In this document: positions 19,504 through 28,561 of the stretch, piece after piece
How positions within the stretch are numbered: position 1 is the stretch's first letter
Layout: the number at the start of each line of letters is the position of its first letter
Source: Parvularculaceae bacterium
GTDB lineage: Bacteria > Pseudomonadota > Alphaproteobacteria > Caulobacterales > Parvularculaceae
Length of the DNA stretch: 64,000 nt
NCBI GenBank assembly: GCA_028284065.1
Contig: JANQSJ010000008.1
Location: 434,001-498,000 of the forward strand
Direction: 5' to 3'
Program-made: the position numbers and the translations under genes
Notes under the pieces: generated by a model
The model's input: the letters and a program-made list of their open reading frames with translations, nothing else
What the model was told of the DNA's origin: nothing
The model's database searches: none

Positions 19504-20886
19504 TCACTTCCCGATGCAGAAGCTCGAAAAAATCTCGCCGAGAACGTCCTCCACGCCGACCGACCCGACGATCCTTCCGAGGGCGCGGGCGGCGAGGCGA
19601 ACGTCCTCCGCCGCAAGCTCCGGCGCATCGTCCATGCGGGCGAGCGCCCGGGCGATTGCGGCGCGCGCGTCCGTCACCGCCGCCACATGGCGCGGCCGGG
19701 TCAGCGCCCCTTCAGCCTCGGCGCCGGCGAGATCGTCTATCCGTCCACCGATGGCCGCGGCGAGAGCGTCGATCCCCCGCCCGGTCACGGATGAAATCAA
19801 AAAAGCGCGCAAGTCCGCCTCGTCGACCTCTTGGGCGTCGACGGCCGCGTCAGCGCCGGCAAGGTCGCCCCTCGTCCACACCAGAATATCGCCCGCCCTC
19901 GCCATGGCTAACGTTTCACGTGAAACATCCGCAAACGGATTGACTAGGAGAATCCGCAAATTCGCGGCTTCCGCGGCGATCTGCGCGCGCCGGACGCCTT
20001 CGCGCTCAATCGCGTCAGCCGGCGACGGACGCACCCCCGCCGTGTCGATGACGCTCGCGAGCCGGCCGCCGAAATCCATCCGCACCTCAACAAGATCGCG
20101 CGTGGTGCCCGGCATGTCGGAGACAATCGCCCGGTCGTCGCCCGCGAGCCGGTTGAGAAGGGAGGACTTGCCGGCGTTCGGCGCGCCGATAAGGGCGATG
20201 CGCACGCCTTCGCGCAGGACGCTCGCCCGCGCAGCTTCGCCTTCGCTCGCGACCAGCTCAGCCGCCAGCGCCTCCAGCTCAGGCCGCGCCGCCGCGGCCG
20301 TCCTTGGCGCGTCTTCTTCGTCGGCGAAGTCGATCGAGGCTTCGAATTGCGCGGCGGCGCGCAGCAGGCGACCTCGCCAGGCGTCCGCGCGCGCCGACAA
20401 GCGCCCGCCCAATTGCCCGAGCGCCTGGGCGCGCTGCGACGAGGTCTCGGCGTCCAGAAGATCGGCGAGCCCTTCGACCTGGGCGAGGTCGAGTTTGCCC
20501 GCCAGGAGCGCGCGCTTTGTAAACTCCCCCGCCGCCGCAGGCCGGGCGCCTAGCGCCAGGAGGATGTTAAAGAGGTCCCGCTCAACCGCCGAGGACCCAT
20601 GAAGGTGGAATTCAACGACGTCCTCGCCGGTGAAGCTCGCCGGTCGTTCAAAAAGTATGGCCAGGCCCTCATCAAGGGTATGGCCGCTCCGCGGATCAAC
20701 GAATCGCCTGACCGACGCCGTACGGGGGGTCGGCCGCGGGGCCGCCGTCAAGCGGTCGAAGATCGCAAATGCATCGGGTCCGGACAATCTGTAGACCGCG
20801 ACGCCGGCCTTTCCCGCCCCCGAGGCGCGCGCGAAGATTGTGGTTTCAGCCGCCTTTCCTTCGCCGCCGACCGCGGACGCATTCAT
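19504..20886 (-). CDS. mnmE: tRNA modification GTPase MnmE (TrmE)
   Basis: A 460-residue GTPase, partner of MnmG. The start at 20,886 gives MNASAVGGEGKAAETTIFA, matching the folate-binding N-terminal domain (DTIFA-type motif). G1 is GAPNAGKSS, and the switch region has DMPGTTRD and DTAGVR. The C-terminus ends in FCIGK, the invariant catalytic-Cys motif of the family. A perfect parS palindrome is embedded at 19,913-19,926. Confidence 0.96.
   Translation of the reverse strand: MNASAVGGEGKAAETTIFARASGAGKAGVAVYRLSGPDAFAIFDRLTAAPRPTPRTASVRRFVDPRSGHTLDEGLAILFERPASFTGEDVVEFHLHGSSAVERDLFNILLALGARPAAAGEFTKRALLAGKLDLAQVEGLADLLDAETSSQRAQALGQLGGRLSARADAWRGRLLRAAAQFEASIDFADEEDAPRTAAAARPELEALAAELVASEGEAARASVLREGVRIALIGAPNAGKSSLLNRLAGDDRAIVSDMPGTTRDLVEVRMDFGGRLASVIDTAGVRPSPADAIEREGVRRAQIAAEAANLRILLVNPFADVSRETLAMARAGDILVWTRGDLAGADAAVDAQEVDEADLRAFLISSVTGRGIDALAAAIGGRIDDLAGAEAEGALTRPRHVAAVTDARAAIARALARMDDAPELAAEDVRLAARALGRIVGSVGVEDVLGEIFSSFCIGK
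19913..19926. other. parS: parS-like site 6 (within mnmE)
   Basis: The perfect palindrome GTTTCACGTGAAAC, encoding VSRET within the MnmE G domain. Confidence 0.85.
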
Positions 20887-20893
20887 CGTCGGC

Positions 20894-21148
20894 CTATTTC
20901 TTCTTCGTCGGCGCCGTCGCGCCCGCCATGGCCGCGCCCATAAGGCCCTGGAAGGCGTCAAGGCCTTTGCCGCTCATCTCAACCCACTGCTGGACAAGGC
21001 GTTCAGGATCCGCGAGCGTCTCCATGTTCTCCTTCGCCCGACGCGTCATCTCCGCGACGATCATCTGGTTGAGCGGCTCGACGTTCGGCATGCCGAGAAA
21101 CGCCCGCGCCTCCTCCGGCGAACACTCAATGTTGATGGTGATCTGCAT
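20894..21148 (-). CDS. DUF6489 family small protein
   Basis: An 84-residue protein starting MQITINIECSPEEARAFLG. ATG 21,148 is preceded by AGGAG with good spacing; the much longer open frame upstream is not coding. The family is small, helical and widespread in alphaproteobacteria, without an assigned function. The C-terminus is Ala-rich and ends in KKK. It sits 7 nt upstream of mnmE, probably co-transcribed. Confidence 0.8.
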   Translation of the reverse strand: MQITINIECSPEEARAFLGMPNVEPLNQMIVAEMTRRAKENMETLADPERLVQQWVEMSGKGLDAFQGLMGAAMAGATAPTKKK

Positions 21149-21323
21149 GTGGGCGCTCCTTTGGCGGACTTCCGAGGCGCCGGCCAGACGACGCTGATAT
21201 TGAACGTCGTACTCCCGCCACCTTCGCGCAAGACGCCAGGCCGCCATTGCTGGGAATTTCCTTGCCAGCGGGAATTTGCGCGCCAAGATCGCGGACGTTC
21301 GCCTCGAGGAATGAGACGCCAGA

Positions 21324-22307
21324 ATGGCCACGCAGCATCGACGTCGCAGCCTTTTCTCCACGCTCCTGCTTTTTGCGGCGCTCGCCGGCTGCGGCGACAG
21401 GGACAGTGAAGCCGGCATCGATGGCGCGTCCGGGGAGCAGGCGCCCCGTGGCTGGCGCATCGACGCCGACCTCAATGTCAACGAGTTCCTCGATTGCCTG
21501 GAGGCGAACGGCCGATCGATCGTCTCCGCCCATCGCGGCGGGCCGGCGGCGGGCGCCCCGGAGAACTCCCTCGCCGCGTTCGAGCGCGCCCTTGAGGCCG
21601 CTCCGGCGCTCATCGAATTCGATGTGGCGACTTCCAAGGACGGCGTCGTCTTCCTCCTCCATGACGACACGCTGGAGCGGACGACCGACGGCGACGGCGT
21701 CGCCGCGGAAATGACGTGGGAGGCCATCAGCGCCATGAAGCTCGCGGATGGGACCGGCCGTACGACCGACGAATCGGCCCCCACTTTCGCCGTGGCCCTC
21801 GCGGCCCTGAAAGACCGGACCTTTGCGCAGGTGGACTTCAAGCGATCCACGCGTTTCGAGGACGTCATCGACGAAATCCGCCGCCAGGACGCCGCCGACC
21901 GCGTCGTCCTCATCGCCTATTCCATCGCCCAGGCGCGTCGGCTCCACCGCCTCGCGCCTGAGATGATGATCTCGCTTTCAATGGAGACGCCGGATCGGTT
22001 GGCGGCGGCGCGCACGGCGGGCCTTGCCGAGGACCGGCTTCTCGCCTTCACCGGGACGCAAAGCGCCGACGCCGCGCTGAACGAAACCCTCGACGCTGCG
22101 GACGTCGAGGTGATTTTCGGCACGCTCGGCGGCGCGTCCTCCATAGACCGCGCCATAGCGGCGAGCGGCGATGAGAGTCGGTATGCTGAAATCTCTCGGC
22201 GTGGCGTCGACATTATCGCCACCGACCGGCCGCTCGCCGCCCATGGCGCGCTCGCGGCGGCCGGCCGAGGCGCAGAAAATGGGCTATGCGGAGTAACCGG
22301 ACCATGA
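21324..22307 (+). CDS. Glycerophosphodiester phosphodiesterase lipoprotein
   Basis: A 327-residue GDPD-family TIM-barrel lipoprotein. The signal SLFSTLLLFAALAGC has the lipobox LAGC. Catalytic motifs present are SAHRGG, PENSLAAFERA, IEFDV and LLHDDTLERTTDG. The family hydrolyses glycerophosphodiesters to glycerol-3-phosphate and an alcohol, here in the periplasm. First gene of a three-gene operon; its stop overlaps the next start (ATGA at 22,304-22,307). Confidence 0.9.
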   Translation: MATQHRRRSLFSTLLLFAALAGCGDRDSEAGIDGASGEQAPRGWRIDADLNVNEFLDCLEANGRSIVSAHRGGPAAGAPENSLAAFERALEAAPALIEFDVATSKDGVVFLLHDDTLERTTDGDGVAAEMTWEAISAMKLADGTGRTTDESAPTFAVALAALKDRTFAQVDFKRSTRFEDVIDEIRRQDAADRVVLIAYSIAQARRLHRLAPEMMISLSMETPDRLAAARTAGLAEDRLLAFTGTQSADAALNETLDAADVEVIFGTLGGASSIDRAIAASGDESRYAEISRRGVDIIATDRPLAAHGALAAAGRGAENGLCGVTGP

Positions 22308-23056
22308 CGGAGAACCCTACTGGAAAGGATAAACGCGCATGCCTTGTCATCGGCGCCGGCGACGGCCTCGGGGCGGCGATTTCGCGGGCGTTCGCGCGCG
22401 AAGGCCTCGTCGTCTGCATGACGCGCCGGCCGCGCCACCTCGAAAAGGTTGAGGCGGCGGCGCAGTCGATTCACGACGAGGGCGGCGAAGCGCACGCCTT
22501 TGGCGTCGACGCCCGCGACGAAGACGAGGTGGCGGCGCTGTTCTCAAAGATTGAGGGCGAGGTGGCGCCGCTCGACGTCGTCGTCTTCAACATCGGCGCG
22601 AATGTCCGACACGACATCGTTGATACGACCTCCCGCGTTTACAGGAAGGTCTGGGAAATGGCCGCCTTTGCAGGGTTTCTCGCCGGCCGCGAAGCGGCGC
22701 GGGCGATGGTTCCACGCAAACATGGGACAATCCTTTTCACCGGCGCCACGGCCAGCGTGCGCGGCGGCGCGGGCTTCTCCGCGTTCGCCGGCGCAAAGCA
22801 CGCGCTTCGCGCGCTCAGCCAGTCCATGGCCCGAGAACTCGGTCCCGAAGGCGTTCATGTGGCCCATGTGATCGTCGACGGCGCGATCGACGGAGAGTTC
22901 ATTCGCTCAATCATGCCGAACGCCGCCGACCTCGTCGCGGAAGACAAGATCCTGCAGCCTGACGACATCGCCTTGAACTTCGTGCATCTCTGGAAGCAAC
23001 CGCGCACGGCCTGGACGCACGAACTGGACGTGCGTCCCTGGTCGGAGAAATGGTGA
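22304..23056 (+). CDS. SDR-fold protein with Phe at the catalytic Tyr position
   Basis: A 250-residue SDR. The start ATG 22,304 forms ATGA with the upstream stop; it opens MTENPTGKDKRACLVIGAG. The NAD(P) motif GAGDGLGAAIS is present. At the active site the usual YxxxK reads FAGAK, so the general-base Tyr is Phe while Lys remains. I recall similar sequences with the same change in proteobacteria, so it is probably a family trait and not damage. Substrate unknown. Second gene of the GDPD operon. Confidence 0.8.
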   Translation: MTENPTGKDKRACLVIGAGDGLGAAISRAFAREGLVVCMTRRPRHLEKVEAAAQSIHDEGGEAHAFGVDARDEDEVAALFSKIEGEVAPLDVVVFNIGANVRHDIVDTTSRVYRKVWEMAAFAGFLAGREAARAMVPRKHGTILFTGATASVRGGAGFSAFAGAKHALRALSQSMARELGPEGVHVAHVIVDGAIDGEFIRSIMPNAADLVAEDKILQPDDIALNFVHLWKQPRTAWTHELDVRPWSEKW

Positions 23057-23061
23057 CCAAC

Positions 23062-23667
23062 ATGGCAAAGACGATCGACTTCTATTTCGACTTCGCGAGT
23101 CCGAACTGCTACCTCGCCGCCCAGGTTCTGCCGGGAATGGCGAACGAGATCGGCGCGGAGATCATCATCCGGCCTGTCCTGCTCGGCGGCGTCTTTAAGG
23201 CGACGAACAATCAGGCGCCGATGCAGGCGTTCGCGAATGTCAAAGGCAAGCTCGCCTATGACATGCTGGAGATACGGCGTTTCACGGAACGACACGGGCT
23301 GTCCGCGTTTCAGATGAACCCGAACTTTCCGATCAATACGCTGGGGCTGATGCGCGCGCTCATCGCTGCGCAGGAAACCGGCGAGGAAAAGGCCTACATT
23401 GACGCCGGTCTGAAAGGCATGTGGGAGGAAGGCCTCGCCATGGGCGACCCTGAGGTTGCAAAAGCGCGCCTCGCCAAGGCGGGCGTCGACGCCGAAGCCC
23501 TCTTCGAACGTTCGCAAACGCCTGAAGTGAAACAGAAACTGATCGACGATACGGCGGTGGCGGTCGATCGCGGGATATTCGGCCTGCCGACATTCTTCGT
23601 CGGCGAGGAGATGTTCTTCGGCAAGGAGCGCCTCGACCAGGTCCGCGACGCCGCTGAAGAGAGTTAG
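23062..23667 (+). CDS. 2-hydroxychromene-2-carboxylate isomerase-like (DsbA/GST-kappa fold)
   Basis: A 201-residue thioredoxin-fold protein of the HCCA isomerase / GST-kappa group. The N-terminal [17 protein letters not shown] holds the catalytic Ser region, and [21 protein letters not shown] is the typical C-terminal signature. The family isomerises naphthalene-pathway intermediates with glutathione, but many members have other roles; there is no aromatic-degradation cluster here. An ATG at 23,050 and GTG at 23,053 are alternative starts. The stop overlaps that of the convergent rho gene. Confidence 0.85.
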   Translation: MAKTIDFYFDFASPNCYLAAQVLPGMANEIGAEIIIRPVLLGGVFKATNNQAPMQAFANVKGKLAYDMLEIRRFTERHGLSAFQMNPNFPINTLGLMRALIAAQETGEEKAYIDAGLKGMWEEGLAMGDPEVAKARLAKAGVDAEALFERSQTPEVKQKLIDDTAVAVDRGIFGLPTFFVGEEMFFGKERLDQVRDAAEES

Positions 23668-24944
23668 GCGTTCATCGACTCGAAGAAATCCGCGTTTGTG
23701 CGCGTCTGGCGCAGCTTGTCGATCAAGAATTCAATGGAGTCCGTCGTGTTCATCGGCGACAGGATACGACGCAACACGAAGATTTTCTGGAGGTCGGATT
23801 TCTTGACCAGCAGGTCTTCTTTCCGGGTGCCGGACTTGGCGATGTCGATCGCAGGGTAAACGCGCTTATCAGCGACCTTCCGGTCAAGGACGATCTCGGC
23901 GTTGCCGGTCCCCTTGAACTCCTCGAAGATCACTTCGTCCATTTTTGAGCCGGTGTCGATGAGAGCGGTGGATATGATGGTGAGCGAGCCACCCTCTTCG
24001 ATGTTCCGCGCCGCGCCAAAGAAACGCTTCGGACGCTGAAGCGCGTTGGCGTCGACGCCGCCAGTGAGCACCTTGCCGGATGACGGAACGGTGGTGTTAT
24101 AGGCGCGGCCGAGGCGGGTGATGTTGTCCAAGAGAATAACGACGTCGCGCCCGTGTTCGACGAGGCGCTTCGCTTTCTCGATGACCATTTCAGCGACAGC
24201 AACGTGGCGGGTCGCCGGTTCGTCAAATGTCGAGGCCACCACTTCGCCATTCACCGTACGCTGCATGTCGGTGACTTCCTCCGGGCGCTCATCAATGAGG
24301 AGGACGATGAGATAACACTCAGGATGGTTCGTGGTGATCGACGAGGCGATGTTCTGCAGCATGATCGTCTTGCCGACCCGCGGCGGGGCAACGATGAGGC
24401 AGCGCTGGCCCTTGCCGAGCGGCGCGACGAGATCGATGACGCGGCCGGTAAGGTCGCGCTTTTTCGTTTCCTCTTCGCGCTCGATCTCCATTGTCAGGCG
24501 CGCGTCCGGATAGAGCGGCGTCAGATTGTCGAAATGCACCTTGTGGCGCGCCTTTTCCGGATCCTCGAAATTGATCGTCGATACTTTCAGCAGGGCGAAA
24601 TACCGCTCGCCATCCTTGGGACTGCGGATTTCGCCGGTGACCGTGTCCCCGGTGCGCAGCGCGAAGCGGCGTATCTGAGACGGCGAGATATAAATATCGT
24701 CCGGACCCGGCAGATAATTGGCGTCTGGCGAGCGCAGGAAGCCAAAACCATCGGGAAGCACTTCCAGAACGCCGCCGCCGACAATTTCGACCTCGCGATC
24801 GGCAAGCTCCTTCAGGATCGCAAACAGCATATCCTGCTTGCGCATGGTGGAGGCGTTTTCGACTTCCAGGTCTTCGGCGAATTCGAGCAGCTCGGCCGGG
24901 CTCTTCTCCTTGAGCTGGTCGAGCGTCATTTTACTGAGGTCCAT
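23664..24944 (-). CDS. rho: Transcription termination factor Rho
   Basis: A 426-residue Rho hexameric RNA helicase. The N-terminal helical domain ([15 protein letters not shown]) and RNA-binding OB fold ([22 protein letters not shown]) precede the ATPase domain with Walker A APPRVGKT, Walker [12 protein letters not shown], and the Q/R-loop region. Full length. The closest upstream gene is rho's own leader of about 180 bp before hemJ. Confidence 0.98.
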   Translation of the reverse strand: MDLSKMTLDQLKEKSPAELLEFAEDLEVENASTMRKQDMLFAILKELADREVEIVGGGVLEVLPDGFGFLRSPDANYLPGPDDIYISPSQIRRFALRTGDTVTGEIRSPKDGERYFALLKVSTINFEDPEKARHKVHFDNLTPLYPDARLTMEIEREEETKKRDLTGRVIDLVAPLGKGQRCLIVAPPRVGKTIMLQNIASSITTNHPECYLIVLLIDERPEEVTDMQRTVNGEVVASTFDEPATRHVAVAEMVIEKAKRLVEHGRDVVILLDNITRLGRAYNTTVPSSGKVLTGGVDANALQRPKRFFGAARNIEEGGSLTIISTALIDTGSKMDEVIFEEFKGTGNAEIVLDRKVADKRVYPAIDIAKSGTRKEDLLVKKSDLQKIFVLRRILSPMNTTDSIEFLIDKLRQTRTNADFFESMNA

Positions 24945-25126
24945 TTCAGGCGGTTCCGTTCCTTGATGGGAATGCGCGCCGGTACGCCCGGCCGAATTAT
25001 CGAGGGATATCGGTTGAAGAAAGAAACATGCAATCGAGCAAGCGGTTGAGACGTTACGCTCGCCTAGATGGGGCTTAGGTCATATAGGGTGACAACGCGA
25101 TCCGTCAATCAGATCAACGTAAGACT

Positions 25127-25573
25127 TTAAAAAGGTTTTGTTAAAGCGAGGAAGACCACGGCAATCATCAGGACGAAGGGCGCTTCGTTGATGATCCGCC
25201 AGAAACGCTCGGTCCGCACCCTTACGCCGGCTTCGAACCTCTTCTGCGCGGCGGCGTAAAAGCCGTGAATCGCGCTGATGCCAAGCACCAAGGGCAGCTT
25301 CATATGGAACCAGCCGGCCTGCAAAAGCCCGGGATTGGCGATTAGCATCAGGATCGCAAACAGCCACACGGCGACGATCGACGGGTTCATGATCCCGTGC
25401 ATCAGGCGTCGCTCCATCGCGACGAAAAACCCTTCCGCTTCGCCCGCAGCGACCGCCTGATGGTGATAGATGAAGAGCCGCGGCAGATACATCATGCCGG
25501 CGAACCACGCGATAACGGCGATCACGTGGAGGCTCTTCAGAGCCGGATAGATGCTCGCAAGAAAACTCGACAT
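25127..25573 (-). CDS. hemJ: Protoporphyrinogen oxidase HemJ
   Basis: A 148-residue membrane protein with four predicted helices, starting SSFLASIYPALKSLHVIAVIA; the first-helix His and the AWFAGMMYLPRLFIYH region are the family's haem-binding signature. HemJ oxidises protoporphyrinogen IX to protoporphyrin IX. It lies 15 bp behind hemE in the same direction, giving a haem operon. Confidence 0.95.
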   Translation of the reverse strand: MSSFLASIYPALKSLHVIAVIAWFAGMMYLPRLFIYHHQAVAAGEAEGFFVAMERRLMHGIMNPSIVAVWLFAILMLIANPGLLQAGWFHMKLPLVLGISAIHGFYAAAQKRFEAGVRVRTERFWRIINEAPFVLMIAVVFLALTKPF

Positions 25574-25588
25574 GACCGCCTGCGCCCG

Positions 25589-26623
25589 TCAGCTTTCGCG
25601 AACGGCGGCGATAAGCTCCGTAACGTTCTCCGGCGGCGTTTCAGGGGTGAAGCCGTGGCCGAGATTGAAGACGTAAGGCGCGCCTTCAAAAACAGATTTC
25701 AGGCGTCGCGCCGCGGCCAGCATCTCCTCCCCTCCGGAGACAACGAGCAGCGGGTCGAGACCGCCCTGCACGGTGGCCAATGGCGAAACCGCCTCTCGCG
25801 CCCATTCCCATGGCGTCGCAAAGTCGATCCCCACCGCATCGCAGACCTCAAGGCCGGCATATTTCGGCAGGGCCGGCCCGACGCCTTTCGGGAAGAGTAT
25901 GACCGGAATATCTGGCGCCGCGCCTTTAACGCGTTCGGCGATCCGCGCTGCGGGTTCCACGGAAACAATCTGGAGCACATCTTCCGGGAGACCGCCGGCC
26001 CAGGTATCGAAGAGCTGAATCGCTTCGGCCCCGGCCTCGACCTGGCGGATGAGATATTCGCTCGTCGCGTCGACCAGAAGATCGATCAGCCGGCGCAAGA
26101 AAGCTGGCCGCTCATAATAGACCTGCCTGAGGGCGGCCGGGTCCTTCATCGAACCGCCGGCAAGCATGTAGGTGGCGACCGTCCAGGGCGCGCCGGCGAA
26201 GCCGATGAGGGCGACGTCGTCGGGGAGGCCCGCGCGCACCAGCCGGACAGTTTCGTAGATTGGCGCGAGCGCTTCATGCAGCCGCGCCATCGACAGGCTT
26301 TCCAGCGTCGGCTCGTCCATTGGCGGCGAGAGCTTCGGTCCCTCGCCTTTCTCAAACGCGACGTCCTGGCCAAGCGCCTGGGGGATGAGAAGAATGTCCG
26401 CGAACAGGATAGCCGCGTCGAGCCCATATCGCCGTATCGGCTGGAAGGTGACTTCGGCCGCCTTTTCCGGATCGTAGCAAAGGTTTAGAAAGGACCCCGC
26501 CTCCGCCCGCGTCGCGCGGTACTCCGGCAGATATCTGCCCGCCTGCCGCATGAACCATATCGGCGGCGGAGAAGACGCCTCCCCTTTTAGCGTTCGTAGA
26601 AAGAGCGACCGGGGGTTCGTCAT
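25589..26623 (-). CDS. hemE: Uroporphyrinogen decarboxylase
   Basis: A 344-residue HemE that decarboxylates uroporphyrinogen III to coproporphyrinogen III. The start at 26,623 gives MTNPRSLFLRTLKGE; the motif PPIWFMRQAGRYLPEYR is the catalytic signature. GFAGAPWT and the C-terminal FNLGHGFTPETPPENV are also conserved. Its promoter must lie in the adjoining region predicted as the replication origin, as in Caulobacter. Confidence 0.97.
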   Translation of the reverse strand: MTNPRSLFLRTLKGEASSPPPIWFMRQAGRYLPEYRATRAEAGSFLNLCYDPEKAAEVTFQPIRRYGLDAAILFADILLIPQALGQDVAFEKGEGPKLSPPMDEPTLESLSMARLHEALAPIYETVRLVRAGLPDDVALIGFAGAPWTVATYMLAGGSMKDPAALRQVYYERPAFLRRLIDLLVDATSEYLIRQVEAGAEAIQLFDTWAGGLPEDVLQIVSVEPAARIAERVKGAAPDIPVILFPKGVGPALPKYAGLEVCDAVGIDFATPWEWAREAVSPLATVQGGLDPLLVVSGGEEMLAAARRLKSVFEGAPYVFNLGHGFTPETPPENVTELIAAVRES

Positions 26624-27047
26624 CGTGTTCCAATCCAAAACCAGAATTTCTCGAAGAAGAAGAGGATATAGTACCGTCCGGAAAACCGGGAAAACCAGCA
26701 ATGTCACATAAAGGGCCGGTTTTTGGTCGTAAGCTGTGGATCGGAATGGTCAAAACCGGAGAACGATGACCGACGAAGGACGAGACGTTTTTCAGAGGCT
26801 TGGCGCCGTCAAGCGCCGATTTTCCAAAAGACAGAGGCCCGCCGCGTCGCGCCAGCATCCCCACTTTCATCGTTTGCTGGTTTTCCGTCACGGGATGGTC
26901 ATACTCGGCGTAAAAGCCGGTGAGATAATCGCTTGACGCGCGCCAACCCCCACAAAAGCAAGACGCCGCCGTTTCTGTCCTTGTGGCGAACGCCCGCCAT
27001 CATGGGCTCGCCGGGAAAGCCGGGGAAATGTTGGAAGACTGACGGAC
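26624..27047. other. oriC: Predicted chromosomal replication origin (hemE-ppsR intergenic)
   Basis: A 424-bp gene-free region between hemE (minus) and ppsR (plus), the position of Cori in Caulobacter. Genes on both sides point away from it, and parAB and the parS-like sites lie 7-12 kb to the left. The hemE-side third is visibly more AT-rich than the surroundings. TGTGGATCG at 26,735-26,743 reads CGATCCACA on the other strand, one base from the Caulobacter DnaA G-box TGATCCACA. TTCGCCACA (minus, 26,982-26,990) is a 7/9 match to TTATCCACA. No TTAA-N7-TTAA CtrA sites were found. Two open frames of about 66 codons inside have no gene-like features. Confidence 0.75.
26637..26884. repeat. Six copies of the octamer AAAACCRG in the predicted origin
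   Basis: Forward copies are at 26,637-26,644 (CAG end), 26,682-26,689 (CGG), 26,691-26,698 (CAG) and 26,752-26,759 (CGG). Reverse copies are CCGGTTTT at 26,716-26,723 and CTGGTTTT at 26,877-26,884. Five lie within 123 bp next to the hemE start and the DnaA-box-like site. A fair chance expectation in DNA this GC-rich is well below one copy. Confidence 0.75.
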
Positions 27048-27932
27048 ATGTCTGAACTGACGCCGGCGTCGACCGCGAGCTTCTTCCACGTACATCTGGT
27101 GTCCGACTCGACGGGCGAAACGCTGAACGCGATTCTGAAAGCGGTGACGGCGCAGTTCGCGCAGGCCCGACCGTTCGAGCATATCTATGCGCTCGTGCGG
27201 ACCGAAAAGCAGATGCAACGGGTGCTGGCGGAGATCGAAGCCGCGCCGGGCCTCGTTCTCTATACGATCGTGAATCCCGATCTCAGGCGGCGGCTGGAAG
27301 TCAGGTGCGCGGAGCTGCAGGCGCCTGCGGTGCCAATTCTCGATCCGTTTATCGCCGCCTTCAAAGAATATCTGGGCCTAGAGCAGACCCTGGAGACCGG
27401 CGGCCAGCACGCCCTCAATGAAAGCTATTTCAAACGCATCGAGGCGCTGGACTTCACCATGGCTCATGATGACGGGCAGATGGTGTGGGATCTGGAGCCG
27501 GCGGACGTTGTCCTTGTGGGCGTCAGCCGCACCTCCAAGACGCCCACGTGCATGTATCTCGCAAACCGCGGCGTTAAAGCGGCGAACGTGCCGCTTGTTC
27601 CCGGGGCGAAGCCGCCGCCGGAGCTGGAGCGCTTGAAGCATCCCCTCGTCGTCGGCCTCGTTGCGAGCCCCGAGCGCCTGGCGCAGATCCGCAAGAGCCG
27701 TCTGCATAACTTAAACGCGGCGGATGCAGCCGACGCCTATGGGGACCTCGATGAAATCCGGCGTGAGGTGCTCGCCGCGAAACGGCTATTCGCGAAACAT
27801 CGCTGGCCGACCATCGACGTCACCCGTCGTTCGGTGGAGGAAACCGCGGCGGCGATACTGACCAAGCTGTCGGCCCGTCTAAATGCGCCGACATCCCCGC
27901 GCGAGGCGGCCGCCGACGGCAACGGCGCCTGA
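27048..27932 (+). CDS. ppsR: Pyruvate, water dikinase regulatory protein (kinase/pyrophosphorylase, DUF299)
   Basis: A 294-residue DUF299/PpsR-family protein that phosphorylates and dephosphorylates PEP synthase or pyruvate phosphate dikinase. It starts SFFHVHLVSDSTGETLN, the family signature, and has the nucleotide-binding stretch GVSRTSKTPTCMYLANRG near residue 160. In Caulobacter this gene adjoins the origin, as here. First of a plus-strand run ppsR-maf-aroE-coaE. Confidence 0.93.
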   Translation: MSELTPASTASFFHVHLVSDSTGETLNAILKAVTAQFAQARPFEHIYALVRTEKQMQRVLAEIEAAPGLVLYTIVNPDLRRRLEVRCAELQAPAVPILDPFIAAFKEYLGLEQTLETGGQHALNESYFKRIEALDFTMAHDDGQMVWDLEPADVVLVGVSRTSKTPTCMYLANRGVKAANVPLVPGAKPPPELERLKHPLVVGLVASPERLAQIRKSRLHNLNAADAADAYGDLDEIRREVLAAKRLFAKHRWPTIDVTRRSVEETAAAILTKLSARLNAPTSPREAAADGNGA

Positions 27933-27967
27933 ACGCGCCGGCCGTAGCTGAACAGGATGATGAGGAC

Positions 27968-28561
27968 ATGGCGATCGTTCTGGCGTCGGGAAGCGCAATC
28001 AGGGCGAAAATCCTGAGCGACGCAGGCGTACCTTTTCAGGCGAAGAGGCCGGATGTGGACGAGACCAGCATTATCGCCGCGCATCTCGACGCTGGCCGGG
28101 CGATTGAGGAGCTGCCGGGGCGCCTCGCCCGCGAAAAGGCGTTGGCGGTGACGCCTGGCGCGTCGGACGCATGGGTGATCGGCTCCGACCAGGTGCTTGA
28201 ATTCGAAGGTCGCGCCTTTGAGAAACCGCGCGACATGGCCGAAGCGCGCGCCCGGCTGCTCGCTATGCAGGGCGCCACCCATCGTTTGCGTAACGCCGTC
28301 GCGGTCGTGAGATCAGGCGAGGTTGTTTTCGAAGAAACAGGCGCCGTCGCGCTGACCATGCGAAAGATGAGCGAGGAGGAGGTCGACGCTTATCTCAAGG
28401 CGGCCGGCGAAGACATTCTCTCAAGCGTCGGCGCCTATCAGGTGGAAAAGCTCGGCTCCAGGCTCTTTGACAACATCGAAGGCGACTATTTCACGGTGCT
28501 GGGCCTCAATCTCCTCCCCCTGCTGAACTTCCTTCGCCGCAGCGGGGAGCTGACGTTTTGA
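27968..28561 (+). CDS. maf: Maf/YceF-like nucleoside triphosphate pyrophosphatase
   Basis: A 197-residue Maf-family pyrophosphatase that hydrolyses non-canonical or modified NTPs (dTTP/UTP or m7GTP type). Motifs: VLASGSAIRAKIL at the N-terminus, the catalytic VIGSDQVLEFEG, and SSVGAYQVEKLG. The subfamily substrate is not decided. The stop TGA overlaps the aroE TTG start. Confidence 0.93.
   Translation: MAIVLASGSAIRAKILSDAGVPFQAKRPDVDETSIIAAHLDAGRAIEELPGRLAREKALAVTPGASDAWVIGSDQVLEFEGRAFEKPRDMAEARARLLAMQGATHRLRNAVAVVRSGEVVFEETGAVALTMRKMSEEEVDAYLKAAGEDILSSVGAYQVEKLGSRLFDNIEGDYFTVLGLNLLPLLNFLRRSGELTF

Noticed and set aside
26723-26936. Two overlapping 66-codon frames in the hemE-ppsR region
   Set aside because: Lys/Arg-rich random-like peptides, no ribosome site, inside the predicted origin.
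26624-27047. CtrA sites (TTAA-N7-TTAA) and CcrM GANTC sites in the origin
   Set aside because: None found by eye, so Caulobacter-style CtrA control is not claimed.
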